Shown here: in pieces, positions 1 through 9,484 of the stretch
Layout of the letters: each line of letters starts with the position of its first letter
Numbering within the stretch: the stretch's first letter is position 1
The notes under the pieces: model-generated
What the model was told of the DNA's origin: nothing
Database searches by the model: none
Seen by the model: the letters and a program-made list of their open reading frames with translations, nothing else
Program-made: the position numbers and the translations under genes
Assembly (NCBI RefSeq): GCF_026340975.1
Contig: NZ_JAPEOS010000001.1
Location: forward strand, 372,001 to 436,000
DNA from: Streptomyces sp. NBC_01214
Lineage (GTDB): Bacteria; Actinomycetota; Actinomycetes; Streptomycetales; Streptomycetaceae
Direction: 5' to 3'
DNA length: 64,000 nucleotides

Positions 1-423
1 GAGAGGGGGTGGTGTGTTGCCGAACAGTGGACAAGGGTGTGGAGAAGCCCGCGCATCCTGTGCACAGGACGTGGAAACCTGTGGGCCGACGGTGGACAAC
101 GCCGTGGACAGGGCTGTGGACGAAATATTTGTCCACAGCCTGTGGATGACGTTTGTGCACAATTCCACAGGGGTCTGACCAGCCCTGATGGAGCCTCACC
201 CCGCACGCCTGTGGACAGATTGTGGGTGACGCGACCCGTCCCCAGGGTGTGGACGGAAGAAAGTCTCCCAATCTGTGGATGACTTGCTCCACAGGGGGCG
301 TATTCGAACAGGTCAGGGGCGCGCGAACGAAGAAGGGCGCCCCCGTTGTGGACCGGGAGCGCCCTCTGGAAGCGTGTGAAGGAGCCCTGGAGCGGCCCCG
401 AACCGGGTGTCGGGGGGCCGCGC
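1..423. other. oriC: oriC, dnaA-proximal part
   Basis: Non-coding stretch beside dnaA filled with DnaA boxes. A perfect TTGTCCACA lies at 129-137. Related copies read on the opposite strand (core TGTGGA) start near 26, 91, 103, 115, 141, 210, 248, 274 and 347. In Streptomyces the origin lies between dnaA and dnaN and carries many boxes of this kind, so this is the dnaA half of oriC. dnaN and the remaining boxes lie outside the left edge. No convincing gene is present here. Confidence 0.93.
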
Positions 424-2190
424 TCAGGCGTTCTTGATGCGGTTGGTGAGCTCGGTGACCTGGTTGTAGATGGAGCGGCGCTCGGCCATCAGAGCGCGGA
501 TCTTGCGGTCCGCGTGCATGACCGTTGTGTGGTCGCGGCCGCCGAACTGCGCCCCGATCTTGGGCAGGGAGAGGTCGGTGAGCTCCCGGCACAGGTACAT
601 GGCGATCTGCCGGGCGGTGACCAGGACCCGGCTGCGCGAGGAGCCGCACAGGTCGTCCACGGTCAGGCCGAAGTAGTCCGCGGTGGCCGCCATGATGTCG
701 GTGGCCGTGATCTCCGGTGCGCTGTCCTCACCGCCCGGGATCAGGTTCTTCAGGACGTCCTCGGTGAGGCCCAGGTCGACCGGCTGCCGGTTGAGGCTCG
801 CGAAGGCCGTGACCCGGATCAGCGCCCCCTCCAGCTCGCGGATGTTGCGCGAGATGCGGGAGGCGATGAACTCCAGTACCTCCGGCGGGGCGTTGAGCTG
901 CTCCTGGACGGCCTTCTTGCGCAGGATCGCGATGCGGGTCTCCAGCTCGGGCGGCTGGACGTCGGTGATCAGGCCCCACTCGAAGCGGTTGCGGAGCCGG
1001 TCCTCCAGGGTGACCAGCTGCTTGGGCGGCCGGTCGGAGGAGAGCACGATCTGCTTGTTGGCGTTGTGGAGCGTGTTGAAGGTGTGGAAGAACTCCTCCT
1101 GCGTCGACTCCTTGCTCGCGAGGAACTGGATGTCGTCGACGAGGAGGATGTCCATCTCGCGGTAGCGCTTGCGGAACGCGTCGCCCTTGCCGTCGCGGAT
1201 GGAGTTGATGAACTCGTTGGTGAACTCCTCGGAGCTCACGTACCGCACCCGGGTGCCGGGGTAGAGGCTCCGCGCGTAGTGCCCGATGGCGTGCAGCAGG
1301 TGCGTCTTGCCGAGGCCCGACTCCCCGTAGACGAAGAGGGGGTTGTAGGCCTTCGCGGGTGCCTCGGCGACGGCCACCGCGGCGGCGTGCGCGAAGCGGT
1401 TGGAGGCGCCGATGACGAAGGTGTCGAAGAGGTACTTGGGGTTCAGCCGCGCGGTCGGCTCCAGCGGGCCCGAGGTGGAACTGCCGGACGGGGACGGCGG
1501 CGCAGGCCGGCCGGGGGCCTGGCGCGGCGCAGGCTGCTCGTACTGCTGGGGCTCGTACGGCTGCTGCTCGTATTGATGGGACTGGTGCTGCTGCTGGGCC
1601 TCGTACGGGGACTGCTCGTACTTCTGCTGCTCGTAGGAGCCCTGGTCGTAGCCGGAGGGCTCGGGCTGCTGGAGATAGCCGGGCTGCGGGGAGGCGTACG
1701 GGTCGCGTTCGGGGAAACCGCCGAGGCGCGGCTGCTGCCAGCCGTAGTCGTCCTGTTGGCCGCCGCGGGGCCAGGCGCCGGGCTCGGGGCGCTGCTGCTG
1801 GTAGTCCGGGTAGGCCGGGCGGGCGGTGGGGAGCTGGTCGTCGCCGGGGCGCTGGCCGCCGTACGGCTCGTACCCGCCCTGCTGCTGGACGGGAGGAGCG
1901 GGGGGCGCGGGCTCGCCGGCGGAGTCGTCCACGGTGATGGCGATCCGGATGGGGCGGCCGCACTCACGGCTGAGCGCGTCGCTGATCAGCGGGGCGAGGC
2001 GGCCTTCGAGGACGCGCTTGCCCCATTCATTGGGGACGGCCAGCAGTGCGGTGTCGGCGACGAGTGCCAGGGGCTGGCACCGCTCGACCCACTGCTTGTC
2101 TTTGGGCTCGATCCCCGGCTGTCCCTCCCCGAGGAGCTTTTCGAGCACCCTTGGCCACACTGCGGCAAGATCGGCAGGTACGTCAGCCAC
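424..2190 (-). CDS. dnaA: Chromosomal replication initiator protein DnaA
   Basis: 588-residue AAA+ initiator that binds the DnaA boxes in adjacent oriC and opens the origin. The N-terminal domain I resembles other streptomycete DnaA proteins. It is followed by an unusually long, disordered domain II (about residues 100-250) rich in Gln, Tyr, Pro and Gly. The ATPase domain has Walker [10 protein letters not shown] near residue 287 and Walker [10 protein letters not shown]. The C-terminal domain carries the DnaA signature [12 protein letters not shown] near residue 553. I chose the GTG at 2190 because translation from there ([12 protein letters not shown]) matches the family N-terminus. The frame stays open for 85 further codons upstream with no family resemblance. 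A DnaA box at 2303-2311 in the leader suggests autoregulation. Confidence 0.97.
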   Translation of the reverse strand: MADVPADLAAVWPRVLEKLLGEGQPGIEPKDKQWVERCQPLALVADTALLAVPNEWGKRVLEGRLAPLISDALSRECGRPIRIAITVDDSAGEPAPPAPPVQQQGGYEPYGGQRPGDDQLPTARPAYPDYQQQRPEPGAWPRGGQQDDYGWQQPRLGGFPERDPYASPQPGYLQQPEPSGYDQGSYEQQKYEQSPYEAQQQHQSHQYEQQPYEPQQYEQPAPRQAPGRPAPPSPSGSSTSGPLEPTARLNPKYLFDTFVIGASNRFAHAAAVAVAEAPAKAYNPLFVYGESGLGKTHLLHAIGHYARSLYPGTRVRYVSSEEFTNEFINSIRDGKGDAFRKRYREMDILLVDDIQFLASKESTQEEFFHTFNTLHNANKQIVLSSDRPPKQLVTLEDRLRNRFEWGLITDVQPPELETRIAILRKKAVQEQLNAPPEVLEFIASRISRNIRELEGALIRVTAFASLNRQPVDLGLTEDVLKNLIPGGEDSAPEITATDIMAATADYFGLTVDDLCGSSRSRVLVTARQIAMYLCRELTDLSLPKIGAQFGGRDHTTVMHADRKIRALMAERRSIYNQVTELTNRIKNA

Positions 2191-2545
2191 AGAGCACGCT
2201 CTCTCACAGGGGTCCCACGAATGTGTGGTTCTTTGGGACGGTCGGGACAAAAAATCCGGGGTCAGGCAACGGTAGTCAGGCCAGCGGGTAGGGTTCAAGT
2301 CGTTGTCCACAGCCTGTGCACAGTGTGGGGCCTGGTCGGCTCGGTTTGACCGGATGGCGTAGCCGCGCGTACCGTAACCAGGTCGAGTTGTCGATGGCTG
2401 CTGCCGCCTGCCTACCGATGGGCGAAGGTCACTGATAGTGATCATTTAGCGGTGCCACTCGGGCGAACACGCGAGTTTCCTCGTGGGCGCACGGTGACAG
2501 CCAGGCGATGTCCCGCCACAACGATTCATTCTCTGGAGCCCCCGA
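2191..2545. other. dnaA-rpmH divergent intergenic region
   Basis: 355 bases between the divergent dnaA and rpmH genes that must hold promoters for both. It contains a perfect DnaA box at 2303-2311, with a TGTGCACAG-like relative just after it. No gene is apparent. Confidence 0.7.
2303..2311 (+). promoter_or_regulatory. DnaA box in dnaA promoter region
   Basis: Perfect TTGTCCACA about 110 bases upstream of the dnaA start codon. Streptomyces dnaA genes are known to be autoregulated through boxes in this position. The role here is inferred from that position. Confidence 0.75.
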
Positions 2546-2683
2546 GTGAGCAAGCGCACCTTCCAGCCGAACAACCGCCGTCGCGCCAAGACCCACGGCT
2601 TCCGCCTGCGGATGCGTACCCGTGCCGGTCGCGCGATCCTCGCGAACCGTCGTGGCAAGGGCCGCGCCGCCCTTTCCGCGTAA
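2546..2683 (+). CDS. rpmH: 50S ribosomal protein L34
   Basis: 45-residue, very basic protein beginning [20 protein letters not shown] and ending KGRAALSA, the classic L34 sequence. Start is GTG at 2546 and stop is TAA at 2681-2683. It is the first gene of the conserved rpmH-rnpA-yidD-yidC-jag run that points away from oriC, 21 bases upstream of rnpA. L34 is a structural protein of the large ribosomal subunit. Confidence 0.97.
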   Translation: MSKRTFQPNNRRRAKTHGFRLRMRTRAGRAILANRRGKGRAALSA

Positions 2684-2704
2684 CAACACGCAGGTCGTGA
2701 CGTC

Positions 2705-3079
2705 GTGCTGTCTCCCGAAAATCGGCTGAGGCGGCGCGAGGACTTCGCGAGCGCGGTACGCCGAGGTCGCCGGGCTGGTCGCCCGCTCCTCGTCGTCCAT
2801 CTACGTACAAGCGGTGCAACGGACCCGCACGAGTCGGGGGAGATCGATCCCTCGTCGCGTGCGGGTTTCGTCGTCAGCAAGGCTGTCGGCAACGCCGTCA
2901 TACGTAACCGGGTCAAGCGCCGTCTGCGGCATCTGGTCCGCGAGCGGCTGTCCCAGCTGCCCGCCGGTAGCCTGGTGGTGGTACGTGCGTTGCCCGGAGC
3001 GGGTGATGCCGGCCCCGACGAGCTGGCCCGGGACCTGGATGCCGCTCTGGTGCGGCTCCTGGGAGGCGTGGCTCGATGA
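2705..3079 (+). CDS. rnpA: Ribonuclease P protein component
   Basis: 124-residue basic protein that assists the RNase P RNA in maturing tRNA 5' ends. It begins [14 protein letters not shown] (GTG start). It contains the family signature region around [20 protein letters not shown] (about residues 60-80), with the RNR motif that contacts RNA. Its TGA overlaps the ATG of yidD (ATGA at 3076-3079), so the two are translationally coupled. Position directly after rpmH is conserved across bacteria. Confidence 0.96.
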   Translation: MLSPENRLRRREDFASAVRRGRRAGRPLLVVHLRTSGATDPHESGEIDPSSRAGFVVSKAVGNAVIRNRVKRRLRHLVRERLSQLPAGSLVVVRALPGAGDAGPDELARDLDAALVRLLGGVAR

Positions 3080-3357
3080 AGTACCCGCTGCTCGCTTTGA
3101 TCAAGCTGTACCAGTGGACGATCAGTCCGCTGCTCGGGCCGGTGTGCCGCTACTACCCGTCGTGTTCGCACTACGGGTACACGGCCATCGACCGGCATGG
3201 TGCGGTCAAGGGGACGGCCCTGACCGCCTGGCGGATCCTGCGGTGCAATCCGTGGTCCCCGGGCGGCGTGGACCACGTCCCACCCCGTAAACGCCCGCGT
3301 TGGCACGAGCAGCTGCGCAGTGCGTTGCGTAGATCTCGCAATGCTCAAGGAGCCTGA
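3076..3357 (+). CDS. yidD: Membrane protein insertion efficiency factor YidD
   Basis: 93-residue protein with the YidD pattern: [23 protein letters not shown] split across residues 8-30, then SHYGYTAI and an RILRCNPW block. Two conserved cysteines are present (C24, C30), with a third in RCNPW. YidD is a small membrane-associated helper for YidC-dependent insertion. It starts 4 bases inside rnpA and ends 3 bases before yidC, so the genes are co-transcribed. Confidence 0.94.
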   Translation: MKYPLLALIKLYQWTISPLLGPVCRYYPSCSHYGYTAIDRHGAVKGTALTAWRILRCNPWSPGGVDHVPPRKRPRWHEQLRSALRRSRNAQGA

Positions 3358-3360
3358 TTA

Positions 3361-4464
3361 GTGGACACGATTGCCAGTCTGTTCAGCTTTATCACTTACC
3401 CCGTCTCGTGGATCATCGTCCAGTTCCACTCGATGTACGGGGCGATCTTCGGTGAGTCGAGTGGGTGGGCCTGGGGCCTGTCCATCGTGTCCCTAGTGAT
3501 CTTGATCCGTATCTGCCTGATCCCGCTCTTCGTGAAGCAGATCAAGGCGACGCGGGGCATGCAGGCGCTCCAGCCGAAGATGAAGGCGATCCAGGAGCGC
3601 TACAAGAACGACAAGCAGCGTCAGTCCGAAGAGATGATGAAGCTGTACAAGGAGACGGGTACCAACCCGCTCTCCTCGTGCCTACCCATCCTGGCGCAGT
3701 CCCCGTTCTTCTTCGCGCTGTACCACGTGCTCTCGAACATCGCCGATGGCAAGGCGGTCGGCGCGATGGACCAGCAGCTGGTCGACAGCGCCCGTGCGGC
3801 CAAGATCTTCGGCGCGCCGATCGCCGCGAAGTTCATGGACAGCCCGGAGAAGGTCGCCGCCCTCGGCGCGACGCTGACGGACGTGCGGATCGTGACGGCC
3901 GTCATGATCATCATGATGTCGCTGTCGCAGTTCTACACCCAGCGTCAGCTGATGCAGAAGAACGTCGACCTCTCGGTCAAGACGCCGTTCATGCAGCAGC
4001 AGAAGATGCTGATGTACATCTTCCCGGTGATCTTCGCGGTCATGGGCATCAACTTCCCCGTCGGTGTTCTCGTCTACTGGCTGACCACGAACGTGTGGAC
4101 CATGGGTCAGCAGATGTACGTGATCAACCAGAACCCGACGCCGGGCAGCAAGGCGCAGGACCAGTACCTGACGCGACTGCTGAAGCAGGTCACCTCGCAC
4201 GGTGAGCTCAAGGGCCGGGGCAGGAAGCGGGTCGTCGCGGCGATCGTCGCCAAGGGCCCGGACCGCAACGACAACGAGCGCAAGTTCATCGCCGCCCTCA
4301 CCAAGCAGGGCATGGCCGCGCAGCCCGACGGCTCCGTGATCAAGAGTGTCGAGGCCACGGCGGACTCGGATGCGGCGAGCGGCGGTGCCGCGAAGCGGCA
4401 GCAGCCGAAGCGTCAGTCGAAGGCGCAGCGTCAGACCCCCAGCAAGCCCGCTCCCAAGAAGTAA
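3361..4464 (+). CDS. yidC: Membrane protein insertase YidC/Oxa1
   Basis: 367-residue insertase of the Oxa1 family, with several hydrophobic segments. The first transmembrane helix spans about residues 5-25. The conserved cytoplasmic loop ([20 protein letters not shown]) lies near residues 60-80. Later come [20 protein letters not shown] and [19 protein letters not shown]. The tail is basic and rich in Lys, Arg and Gln, as in ribosome-docking actinobacterial forms. It lacks the large periplasmic domain of Gram-negative YidC. GTG start at 3361, directly after yidD. Confidence 0.95.
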   Translation: MDTIASLFSFITYPVSWIIVQFHSMYGAIFGESSGWAWGLSIVSLVILIRICLIPLFVKQIKATRGMQALQPKMKAIQERYKNDKQRQSEEMMKLYKETGTNPLSSCLPILAQSPFFFALYHVLSNIADGKAVGAMDQQLVDSARAAKIFGAPIAAKFMDSPEKVAALGATLTDVRIVTAVMIIMMSLSQFYTQRQLMQKNVDLSVKTPFMQQQKMLMYIFPVIFAVMGINFPVGVLVYWLTTNVWTMGQQMYVINQNPTPGSKAQDQYLTRLLKQVTSHGELKGRGRKRVVAAIVAKGPDRNDNERKFIAALTKQGMAAQPDGSVIKSVEATADSDAASGGAAKRQQPKRQSKAQRQTPSKPAPKK

Positions 4465-4479
4465 GAAGGAGTCTCTCCC

Positions 4480-4992
4480 GTGACGGAAGGCACCACCACG
4501 GCCGCCGCTGAGAGTGGCGACACCCTGACCCGCCTCGAGCAGGAGGGTGAGATCGCGGCCGACTACCTCGAGGGTCTGCTGGACATCGCCGACCTGGACG
4601 GCGACATCGACATGGACGTCGAGGCCGACCGGGCCGCGGTGTCGATCGTCAGTGACTCGGCCAGCCGCGATCTGCAGAAGCTCGTGGGCCGCGACGGTGA
4701 GGTTCTGGAGGCTCTGCAGGAGCTGACCCGCCTCGCCGTGCACCGGGAGACCGGGGACCGCAGTCGGCTGATGCTGGACATCGCCGGGTTCCGCGCGAAG
4801 AAGCGCGAGGAGCTGGCGGCGCTGGGCGCCCAGGCCGCGGCGGACGTGAAGGCGTCCGGCGAGCCGCTGAAGCTGGCTCCGATGACCCCGTTCGAGCGGA
4901 AGGTCGTCCACGACGCCGTGGCGGCGGCCGGTCTGCGGAGCGAGTCCGAGGGCGAGGAGCCGCAGCGCTTCGTCGTTGTGCTCCCGGCCTGA
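4480..4992 (+). CDS. jag: Jag-type RNA-binding protein (KH-R3H)
   Basis: 170-residue acidic protein. A KH-like domain covers about residues 50-90 (SRDLQKLVGRDGEVLEALQ). An R3H domain follows (RSRLMLDIAGFRAKKRE, then MTPFERKVVHDAVAAAGL near residue 125-145). Jag/KhpB-type proteins bind RNA and are linked to cell-wall and division control in other Gram-positives. GTG start after AGAAGGAG, 15 bases downstream of yidC. Last gene of this run, followed by a strong terminator. Confidence 0.9.
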   Translation: MTEGTTTAAAESGDTLTRLEQEGEIAADYLEGLLDIADLDGDIDMDVEADRAAVSIVSDSASRDLQKLVGRDGEVLEALQELTRLAVHRETGDRSRLMLDIAGFRAKKREELAALGAQAAADVKASGEPLKLAPMTPFERKVVHDAVAAAGLRSESEGEEPQRFVVVLPA

Positions 4993-5010
4993 TCGTCAGC
5001 ACGAGTTGTT

Positions 5011-5039
5011 CGGCCCCGTCTGTGTCGCAGACGGGGCCG
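5011..5039 (+). terminator. Rho-independent terminator after jag
   Basis: Perfect 12-bp stem CGGCCCCGTCTG / CAGACGGGGCCG with a 5-base loop, followed by a short T run (ATGTTTG). It ends the rpmH-to-jag operon. Confidence 0.85.
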
Positions 5040-5123
5040 ATGTTTGTCAGCCTGGCCTGACAGGTGAACGACGCCTCATCTTGAAGTTTTTTCAGAACCA
5101 TGCGGTACGGAAGGACGGTCCCC

Positions 5124-5840
5124 GTGACGGAGGCAGCTGAGCTTCCCCCGGCGCCTGAAGAGGCGCGTGCGGTGTTCGGTGAGTTTTTCCCGGAAGCTGT
5201 GCGGTACGCGGAGCTGCTGGCGGACGCAGGAGTCAAGCGGGGCCTGATCGGGCCGCGTGAGGTGCCGCGCCTGTGGGAGCGGCACCTGCTGAACTGCGCT
5301 GTGCTGTCGGAGGTCGTGCCCCAGGGCGTCACCGTGTGCGATGTGGGCTCGGGCGCGGGTCTGCCCGGCATTCCGCTCGCCCTGGTGCGACGGGATCTCA
5401 AGATCACGCTGCTCGAACCGCTGCTGCGGCGTACGACCTTCCTCCAGGAGGCCGTGGAGCTGCTGGGCCTGGACCACGTCACGGTGGTGCGCGGGCGGGC
5501 CGAGGAGGTCCTGGGCAAGCTGCAACCGGTGCACGTGGTGACGGCGCGGGCGGTGGCTCCGCTGGACCGGCTGGCCGGCTGGGGCGTGCCCCTGCTGCGG
5601 CCGTACGGCGAGATGCTGGCGCTGAAGGGCGACACCGCGGACGAAGAACTGGTGTCGGCGAAGACGGCGCTGGCGAAGCTGGGTGTGGTGAAGACCTCGG
5701 TGCTGCACGTGGGCGAGGGTCTGGTGGACCCGCTGTCGACGGTGGTGCGGGTTGAGGTCGGAGAGAGCCCTGGAGGGGTGAGGTTCGCGGCCAAGCGGGC
5801 TAAGGCGGCCCGGGTGGGGCGCACCCGCCGGCGCCGGTAA
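5124..5840 (+). CDS. rsmG: 16S rRNA (guanine527-N7)-methyltransferase RsmG (GidB)
   Basis: 238-residue SAM-dependent methyltransferase that modifies G527 of 16S rRNA. Loss of this enzyme causes low-level streptomycin resistance in Streptomyces. The SAM-binding loop VCDVGSGAGLPGIPLAL lies at about residues 70-86, preceded by the family block WERHLLNCAVL. I chose GTG at 5124 because GGAAGGACGG lies 4 to 14 bases upstream and the product begins VTEAAELPPAP, as in relatives. An upstream ATG at 5100 is in frame but less likely. It precedes parA, as in mycobacteria. Confidence 0.94.
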   Translation: MTEAAELPPAPEEARAVFGEFFPEAVRYAELLADAGVKRGLIGPREVPRLWERHLLNCAVLSEVVPQGVTVCDVGSGAGLPGIPLALVRRDLKITLLEPLLRRTTFLQEAVELLGLDHVTVVRGRAEEVLGKLQPVHVVTARAVAPLDRLAGWGVPLLRPYGEMLALKGDTADEELVSAKTALAKLGVVKTSVLHVGEGLVDPLSTVVRVEVGESPGGVRFAAKRAKAARVGRTRRRR

Positions 5841-5956
5841 TTCACCGCGGATTCGCTGGCGGTCGGGGCCCACGCGGGAGATTTCATCCGTGTTGGGCCC
5901 TATAGGTATGGATTTCGGAGTGTCGTAGCGGCCGGGAGACTCTCTCCGGGCATCGT

Positions 5957-5970
5957 GTTTCACGTGAAAC
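5957..5970. promoter_or_regulatory. parS: parS site
   Basis: Perfect GTTTCACGTGAAAC, the ParB-binding palindrome, in the rsmG-parA gap about 150 bases before the chosen parA start. It can be read through in frame with parA (as V-F-H-V-K-R), but no family conservation supports translation there. Confidence 0.95.
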
Positions 5971-6116
5971 GTCGCTCTCTGCTGCACGGAATCATCAGCC
6001 GCGGTCGTGCGGCTGCGTCCCCCCTCCAGCGCAAGGACGCAAGGGGGACAGAGTTGTCCACATCGGTGGATTCATCCACAGGAGTACGGGCCCCGCTGGT
6101 TCGCGACCCGGGTGAC

Positions 6117-7205
6117 ATGGGAGGCTCTGTTCATCGCGAGCCTGATGTCGAGGAGAGTGACACCGTGCGGTCCGACGCCAACCTCGCGGGGCCCATGGCC
6201 GATCCGGTCCCCGGGCCCCGCTCTGAACCGGCGGGTGAGGATGTTTCACGTGAAACATTGCCTCCGCCTCTTGTAGACAACGACACCCCCATCGGCCGAG
6301 CCGCCCAGCAGGCGATCGAGGCGATGGGGCGCGCCGGTGAGAGGCTGCCCCGGCCGAATCAGACCCGGGTCATCGTGGTGGCCAACCAGAAGGGCGGCGT
6401 GGGCAAGACCACGACGACCGTGAACCTGGCGGCGTCACTGGCGCTGCACGGTGCACGGGTCCTGGTGGTCGACCTCGACCCGCAGGGCAACGCGTCCACG
6501 GCACTGGGCATCGACCACCACGCCGACGTGCCGTCCATCTACGACGTGCTCGTTGACAGCCGGCCGCTGCTGGAGGTCGTCCAGCCGGTGGTGGACGTGG
6601 AGGGCCTCTTCTGTGCCCCGGCCACGATCGACCTGGCGGGTGCCGAGATCGAGCTGGTGTCGCTCGTGGCGCGGGAGAGCCGCCTCCAGCGGGCGATCCA
6701 GGCGTACGACCAGCCCCTCGACTACATCCTGATCGACTGCCCGCCCTCGCTCGGCCTGCTGACGGTGAACGCACTGGTGGCCGGCGCGGAGGTGCTGATC
6801 CCGATCCAGTGCGAGTACTACGCCCTGGAGGGCCTGGGTCAGCTGCTGCGCAATGTCGATCTGGTGCGGGCCCACCTCAACCCGACGCTCCACGTGTCCA
6901 CCATCCTGCTGACGATGTACGACGGCAGGACACGGCTGGCTTCGCAGGTGGCGGAGGAGGTGCGCAGCCACTTCGGCAAGGAGGTGCTGCGGACGAGCAT
7001 CCCCCGGTCGGTGCGCATTTCTGAGGCACCGAGCTATGGGCAGACGGTGCTCACGTACGACCCGGGTTCCAGTGGTTCCCTCTCCTATCTGGAGGCAGCG
7101 CGAGAGATCGCGTATCGGGGGGTCGGTATTCAGTACGACGCTCGGCACGCCCATCTGGGCCCGGGCAGCAACAACACGCACAGTGTGGCGGAGGGGATCC
7201 AGTGA
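6117..7205 (+). CDS. parA: Chromosome partitioning ATPase ParA
   Basis: 362-residue Walker-type partition ATPase that works with ParB-parS to place origins, notably during aerial-hypha sporulation in Streptomyces. The deviant Walker [10 protein letters not shown] starts at residue 92. DLDPQGNAS and the Walker B region [16 protein letters not shown] follow. I chose ATG 6117 ([14 protein letters not shown]), which I recall as the typical streptomycete N-terminus. The frame stays open up to 5955, and an upstream start cannot be excluded. A parS site inside the gene (6243-6256) encodes V-S-R-E-T. The TGA overlaps the GTG of parB (GTGA), so they are coupled. Confidence 0.93.
   Translation: MGGSVHREPDVEESDTVRSDANLAGPMADPVPGPRSEPAGEDVSRETLPPPLVDNDTPIGRAAQQAIEAMGRAGERLPRPNQTRVIVVANQKGGVGKTTTTVNLAASLALHGARVLVVDLDPQGNASTALGIDHHADVPSIYDVLVDSRPLLEVVQPVVDVEGLFCAPATIDLAGAEIELVSLVARESRLQRAIQAYDQPLDYILIDCPPSLGLLTVNALVAGAEVLIPIQCEYYALEGLGQLLRNVDLVRAHLNPTLHVSTILLTMYDGRTRLASQVAEEVRSHFGKEVLRTSIPRSVRISEAPSYGQTVLTYDPGSSGSLSYLEAAREIAYRGVGIQYDARHAHLGPGSNNTHSVAEGIQ
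6243..6256. promoter_or_regulatory. parS: parS site inside parA
   Basis: Perfect GTTTCACGTGAAAC within parA, part of an 18-bp palindrome (6241-6258). It is read as the peptide VSRET in the disordered N-terminal part of ParA, where the protein can tolerate a fixed DNA sequence. Confidence 0.95.
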
Positions 7206-8296
7206 GTGAGCGACGTAGGGGTCTGGGGCGGGGGCTCGGTGCGCTGATCCCCGCGGCTCCGCAGGAGAAGACGCCGCCGGTGATCAGCGCCGGGTCGACG
7301 TCCCCGTCGGCGGTGCCGACGATGGCTTCGGAGCGCGGGGTCGCGGCGGCGAAGCTCGCTGCGCTCGTACAGGCCGATGTTTCACGTGAAACATCGCTTG
7401 CGGTCGCCCCGGTGGCCGAGCCCGAGTCCCAGCCCGAGATCGAGAGCAATGTGGTGGCGGGGGCGACGTTCGCCGAGCTCCCGATGGACGCGATCACGCC
7501 GAACCCGCGGCAGCCGCGCGAGGTGTTCGACGAGGACGCCCTCGCCGAGCTGGTGACCTCCATCCAGGAGGTGGGCCTGCTCCAGCCGGTGGTGGTGCGG
7601 CAATCGGCCCCCGGTCGCTATGAGCTGATCATGGGTGAGCGGCGCTGGCGTGCCTGCCGCGAGGCCGGGCTGGAGGCCATTCCGGCGATCATCCGGGCGA
7701 CGGACGACGAGAAGCTGCTGCTGGACGCGCTGCTGGAGAACCTGCACCGGGCTCAGCTGAACCCGCTGGAAGAAGCCGCTGCCTACGACCAGCTGCTCAA
7801 GGACTTCAACTGCACCCACGACCAGCTGGCCGACCGGATCGGGCGCTCGCGTCCTCAGGTGTCGAACACGCTGCGGCTGCTCAAGCTGTCCCCTTCGGTG
7901 CAGCGCCGGGTGGCCGCGGGTGTGCTGTCGGCCGGGCACGCGCGTGCGCTGCTCTCGGTGGAGGACTCCGAGGAGCAGGACAAGCTGGCGCACCGGATCG
8001 TGGCCGAGGGGCTGTCGGTGCGTGCGGTCGAGGAGATCGTGACGCTGATGGCCTCGGAACCGTCGAGTGCGGTGAAGCCGAAGGGTCCGCGTGCGGGTGC
8101 CCGGGTGGCTCCGGCGCTCAGCGAGCTGGCGACGCGACTGTCGGACCGGTTCGAGACGCGGGTGAAGGTGGATCTGGGTCAGAAGAAGGGCAAGATCACC
8201 GTCGAGTTCGCCTCGATGGAGGATCTGGAGCGGATTCTGGGAACGCTGGCGCCGGGCGAGGGCCGGGTGCTGGATCAGGGTCTTGCCGGGGAGTGA
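7202..8296 (+). CDS. parB: Chromosome partitioning protein ParB
   Basis: 364-residue CTP-dependent DNA clamp that loads at parS and spreads. The basic N-terminal ParA-contact motif [14 protein letters not shown] is followed by a linker containing a parS-encoded VSRET. The ParB/Srx CTPase domain comes next, with [10 protein letters not shown] and GERRWR at residues 145-150. The helix-turn-helix region is [20 protein letters not shown], and a dimerisation domain ends the protein. It overlaps parA by 4 bases and is followed by a strong terminator. Twelve perfect parS targets lie in this window. Confidence 0.96.
   Translation: MSERRRGLGRGLGALIPAAPQEKTPPVISAGSTSPSAVPTMASERGVAAAKLAALVQADVSRETSLAVAPVAEPESQPEIESNVVAGATFAELPMDAITPNPRQPREVFDEDALAELVTSIQEVGLLQPVVVRQSAPGRYELIMGERRWRACREAGLEAIPAIIRATDDEKLLLDALLENLHRAQLNPLEEAAAYDQLLKDFNCTHDQLADRIGRSRPQVSNTLRLLKLSPSVQRRVAAGVLSAGHARALLSVEDSEEQDKLAHRIVAEGLSVRAVEEIVTLMASEPSSAVKPKGPRAGARVAPALSELATRLSDRFETRVKVDLGQKKGKITVEFASMEDLERILGTLAPGEGRVLDQGLAGE
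7379..7392. promoter_or_regulatory. parS: parS site inside parB
   Basis: Perfect GTTTCACGTGAAAC at the centre of a 22-bp perfect palindrome (7375-7396). It is translated as VSRET in the linker between the N-terminal ParA-contact motif and the CTPase domain. Confidence 0.95.
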
Positions 8297-8310
8297 TCCC
8301 CGGGCCGCCC

Positions 8311-8352
8311 AGGGGCGGACCGCAACGGTGTGAACCGGTGCGGTCCGCCCCT
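8311..8352 (+). terminator. Terminator after parAB
   Basis: 14-bp perfect stem (AGGGGCGGACCGCA / TGCGGTCCGCCCCT) with a 14-base loop, followed by TCGCTTTGCT. It lies 15 bases after the parB stop. Confidence 0.8.
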
Positions 8353-8398
8353 TCGCTTTGCTGTCGAAGAACGATGGACCAGTGGATACGATGCGGTC

Positions 8399-9016
8399 AT
8401 GGGTCGTCGGCTGGTACCGCTCACGCTGGACAACCTCCAGGACCTGCCCCGTCGTTGCCGGTCCTGTGTGTTCTGGGAGCTGGACCCGGTCAGTGGTGAG
8501 GCCGCGGTGAAGGCGGGTACTCCGGCGCAGGAGAAGGAGGCATGGATCTCCGCCGTCCTGCTGGAGTGGGGATCCTGCGGCCGAGTGGTCTATGTGGACG
8601 AAATTCCGGTGGGCTTCGTCCTCTACGCGCCGCCGGCGTACGTGCCTCGGGCCACGTCCTTCCCGACGAGCCCGGTCTCGCCCGATGCCGTTCAGCTGAT
8701 CACTGCGTGGATCATGCCGGGGTACCAGGGGCAGGGGCTGGGGCGGGTCATGGTTCAGACGGTGGCCAAGGACCTGCTGCGGCGGGGGTTTCGGGCGATC
8801 GAGGCGTTCGGGGACGCGCACTGGGAGGGCCCGGCGTGCTTGCTGCCGGCAGACCATCTGCTCGCGGTGGGCTTCAAGACGGTCCGTCCCCACCCGGTGC
8901 ATCCGCGGCTGCGGCTGGAACTCCGCTCGACGCTGTCGTGGAAGGAAGACGTAGAGCTCGCGCTGGACCGGCTGCTGGGCGCGGCGCGCAAGGAGCCGGC
9001 GCTCCGGCCGCTGTGA
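8399..9016 (+). CDS. GNAT-family N-acetyltransferase
   Basis: 205-residue protein with a GNAT fold. The acetyl-CoA loop is at AWIMPGYQGQGLGRVMVQTV (about residues 104-123; the Q/RxxGxG/A element is QGQGLG). N-terminal CRSCVFWEL and a Tyr/Pro-rich middle are typical of a conserved actinobacterial protein at this position. The substrate is unknown. I chose ATG 8399, since the 23 codons upstream overlap the parB terminator. The mycobacterial neighbourhood has an uncharacterised gene in the same place (Rv3916c). Convergent with trxA. Confidence 0.85.
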   Translation: MGRRLVPLTLDNLQDLPRRCRSCVFWELDPVSGEAAVKAGTPAQEKEAWISAVLLEWGSCGRVVYVDEIPVGFVLYAPPAYVPRATSFPTSPVSPDAVQLITAWIMPGYQGQGLGRVMVQTVAKDLLRRGFRAIEAFGDAHWEGPACLLPADHLLAVGFKTVRPHPVHPRLRLELRSTLSWKEDVELALDRLLGAARKEPALRPL

Positions 9017-9030
9017 GCGCGAGACGCGGA

Positions 9031-9060
9031 ACGGGGCCGCCCCTGGAGGGGCGGCCCCGT
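9031..9060. terminator. Bidirectional terminator between acetyltransferase gene and trxA
   Basis: 14-bp perfect stem (ACGGGGCCGCCCCT / AGGGGCGGCCCCGT) with a 2-base centre, between two convergent genes. Its right arm runs directly into a parS site, so the TTT after the stem belongs to parS. Confidence 0.8.
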
Positions 9061-9072
9061 TTCACGTGAAAC
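9059..9072. promoter_or_regulatory. parS: parS site
   Basis: Perfect GTTTCACGTGAAAC between convergent genes. It shares its first two bases with the terminator stem and ends 10 bases before the trxA stop codon. Confidence 0.95.
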
Positions 9073-9082
9073 ATCGATCGGG

Positions 9083-9424
9083 TCAGGCGGTCTTGACCTC
9101 GACGAACTCCGAGAGGTCGCGCAGGATGGCGGCCTTCGGCTTCGCGCCGACGATGGTCTTGGCGACCTCGCCGCTCTGGTAGACGTTCAGCGTCGGGATG
9201 GACATGACGCCGTACTTGGCGGCCGTGGCCGGGTTCTCGTCGATGTTGAGCTTGACGATCTCGATCTGGTCGCCGTACTCGGCGGCGATGGCCTCGAGGG
9301 ACGGAGCGATCTGGCGGCACGGTCCGCACCAGGCGGCCCAGAAGTCCACCAGTACGGGCTTGTCGCTCCTGAGTACCTGCTCGTCGAAGTCAGCGTCGGT
9401 CACGTTCTTGAGGGTGCCGGCCAC
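9083..9424 (-). CDS. trxA: Thioredoxin
   Basis: 113-residue classical thioredoxin, a small cytosolic disulfide reductase. The active site WCGPC is at residues 32-36, within FWAAWCGPCRQIAP. The cis-Pro region is MSIPTLNVYQSG. GTG start at 9424 with GGAG 7 bases upstream. It lies 60 bases downstream of trxB on the same strand, so reductase and substrate form one operon. Confidence 0.96.
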   Translation of the reverse strand: MAGTLKNVTDADFDEQVLRSDKPVLVDFWAAWCGPCRQIAPSLEAIAAEYGDQIEIVKLNIDENPATAAKYGVMSIPTLNVYQSGEVAKTIVGAKPKAAILRDLSEFVEVKTA

Positions 9425-9484
9425 AGCGGCCTCCTTCTTCTTTCCTGCGGGGTGTGGGGTGGGGCGGTGTGGGGGTCAGACCGG

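Noticed and set aside
346-2349. 667-codon open frame antisense to dnaA
   Set aside because: Shadow of the high-GC dnaA gene; composition is Val/Gly/Leu/Arg-biased with no domain.
5955-6116. Upstream extension of parA through the parS site
   Set aside because: In frame, but it would translate a parS and a low-similarity stretch; the family N-terminus fits ATG 6117 better. Not fully excluded.
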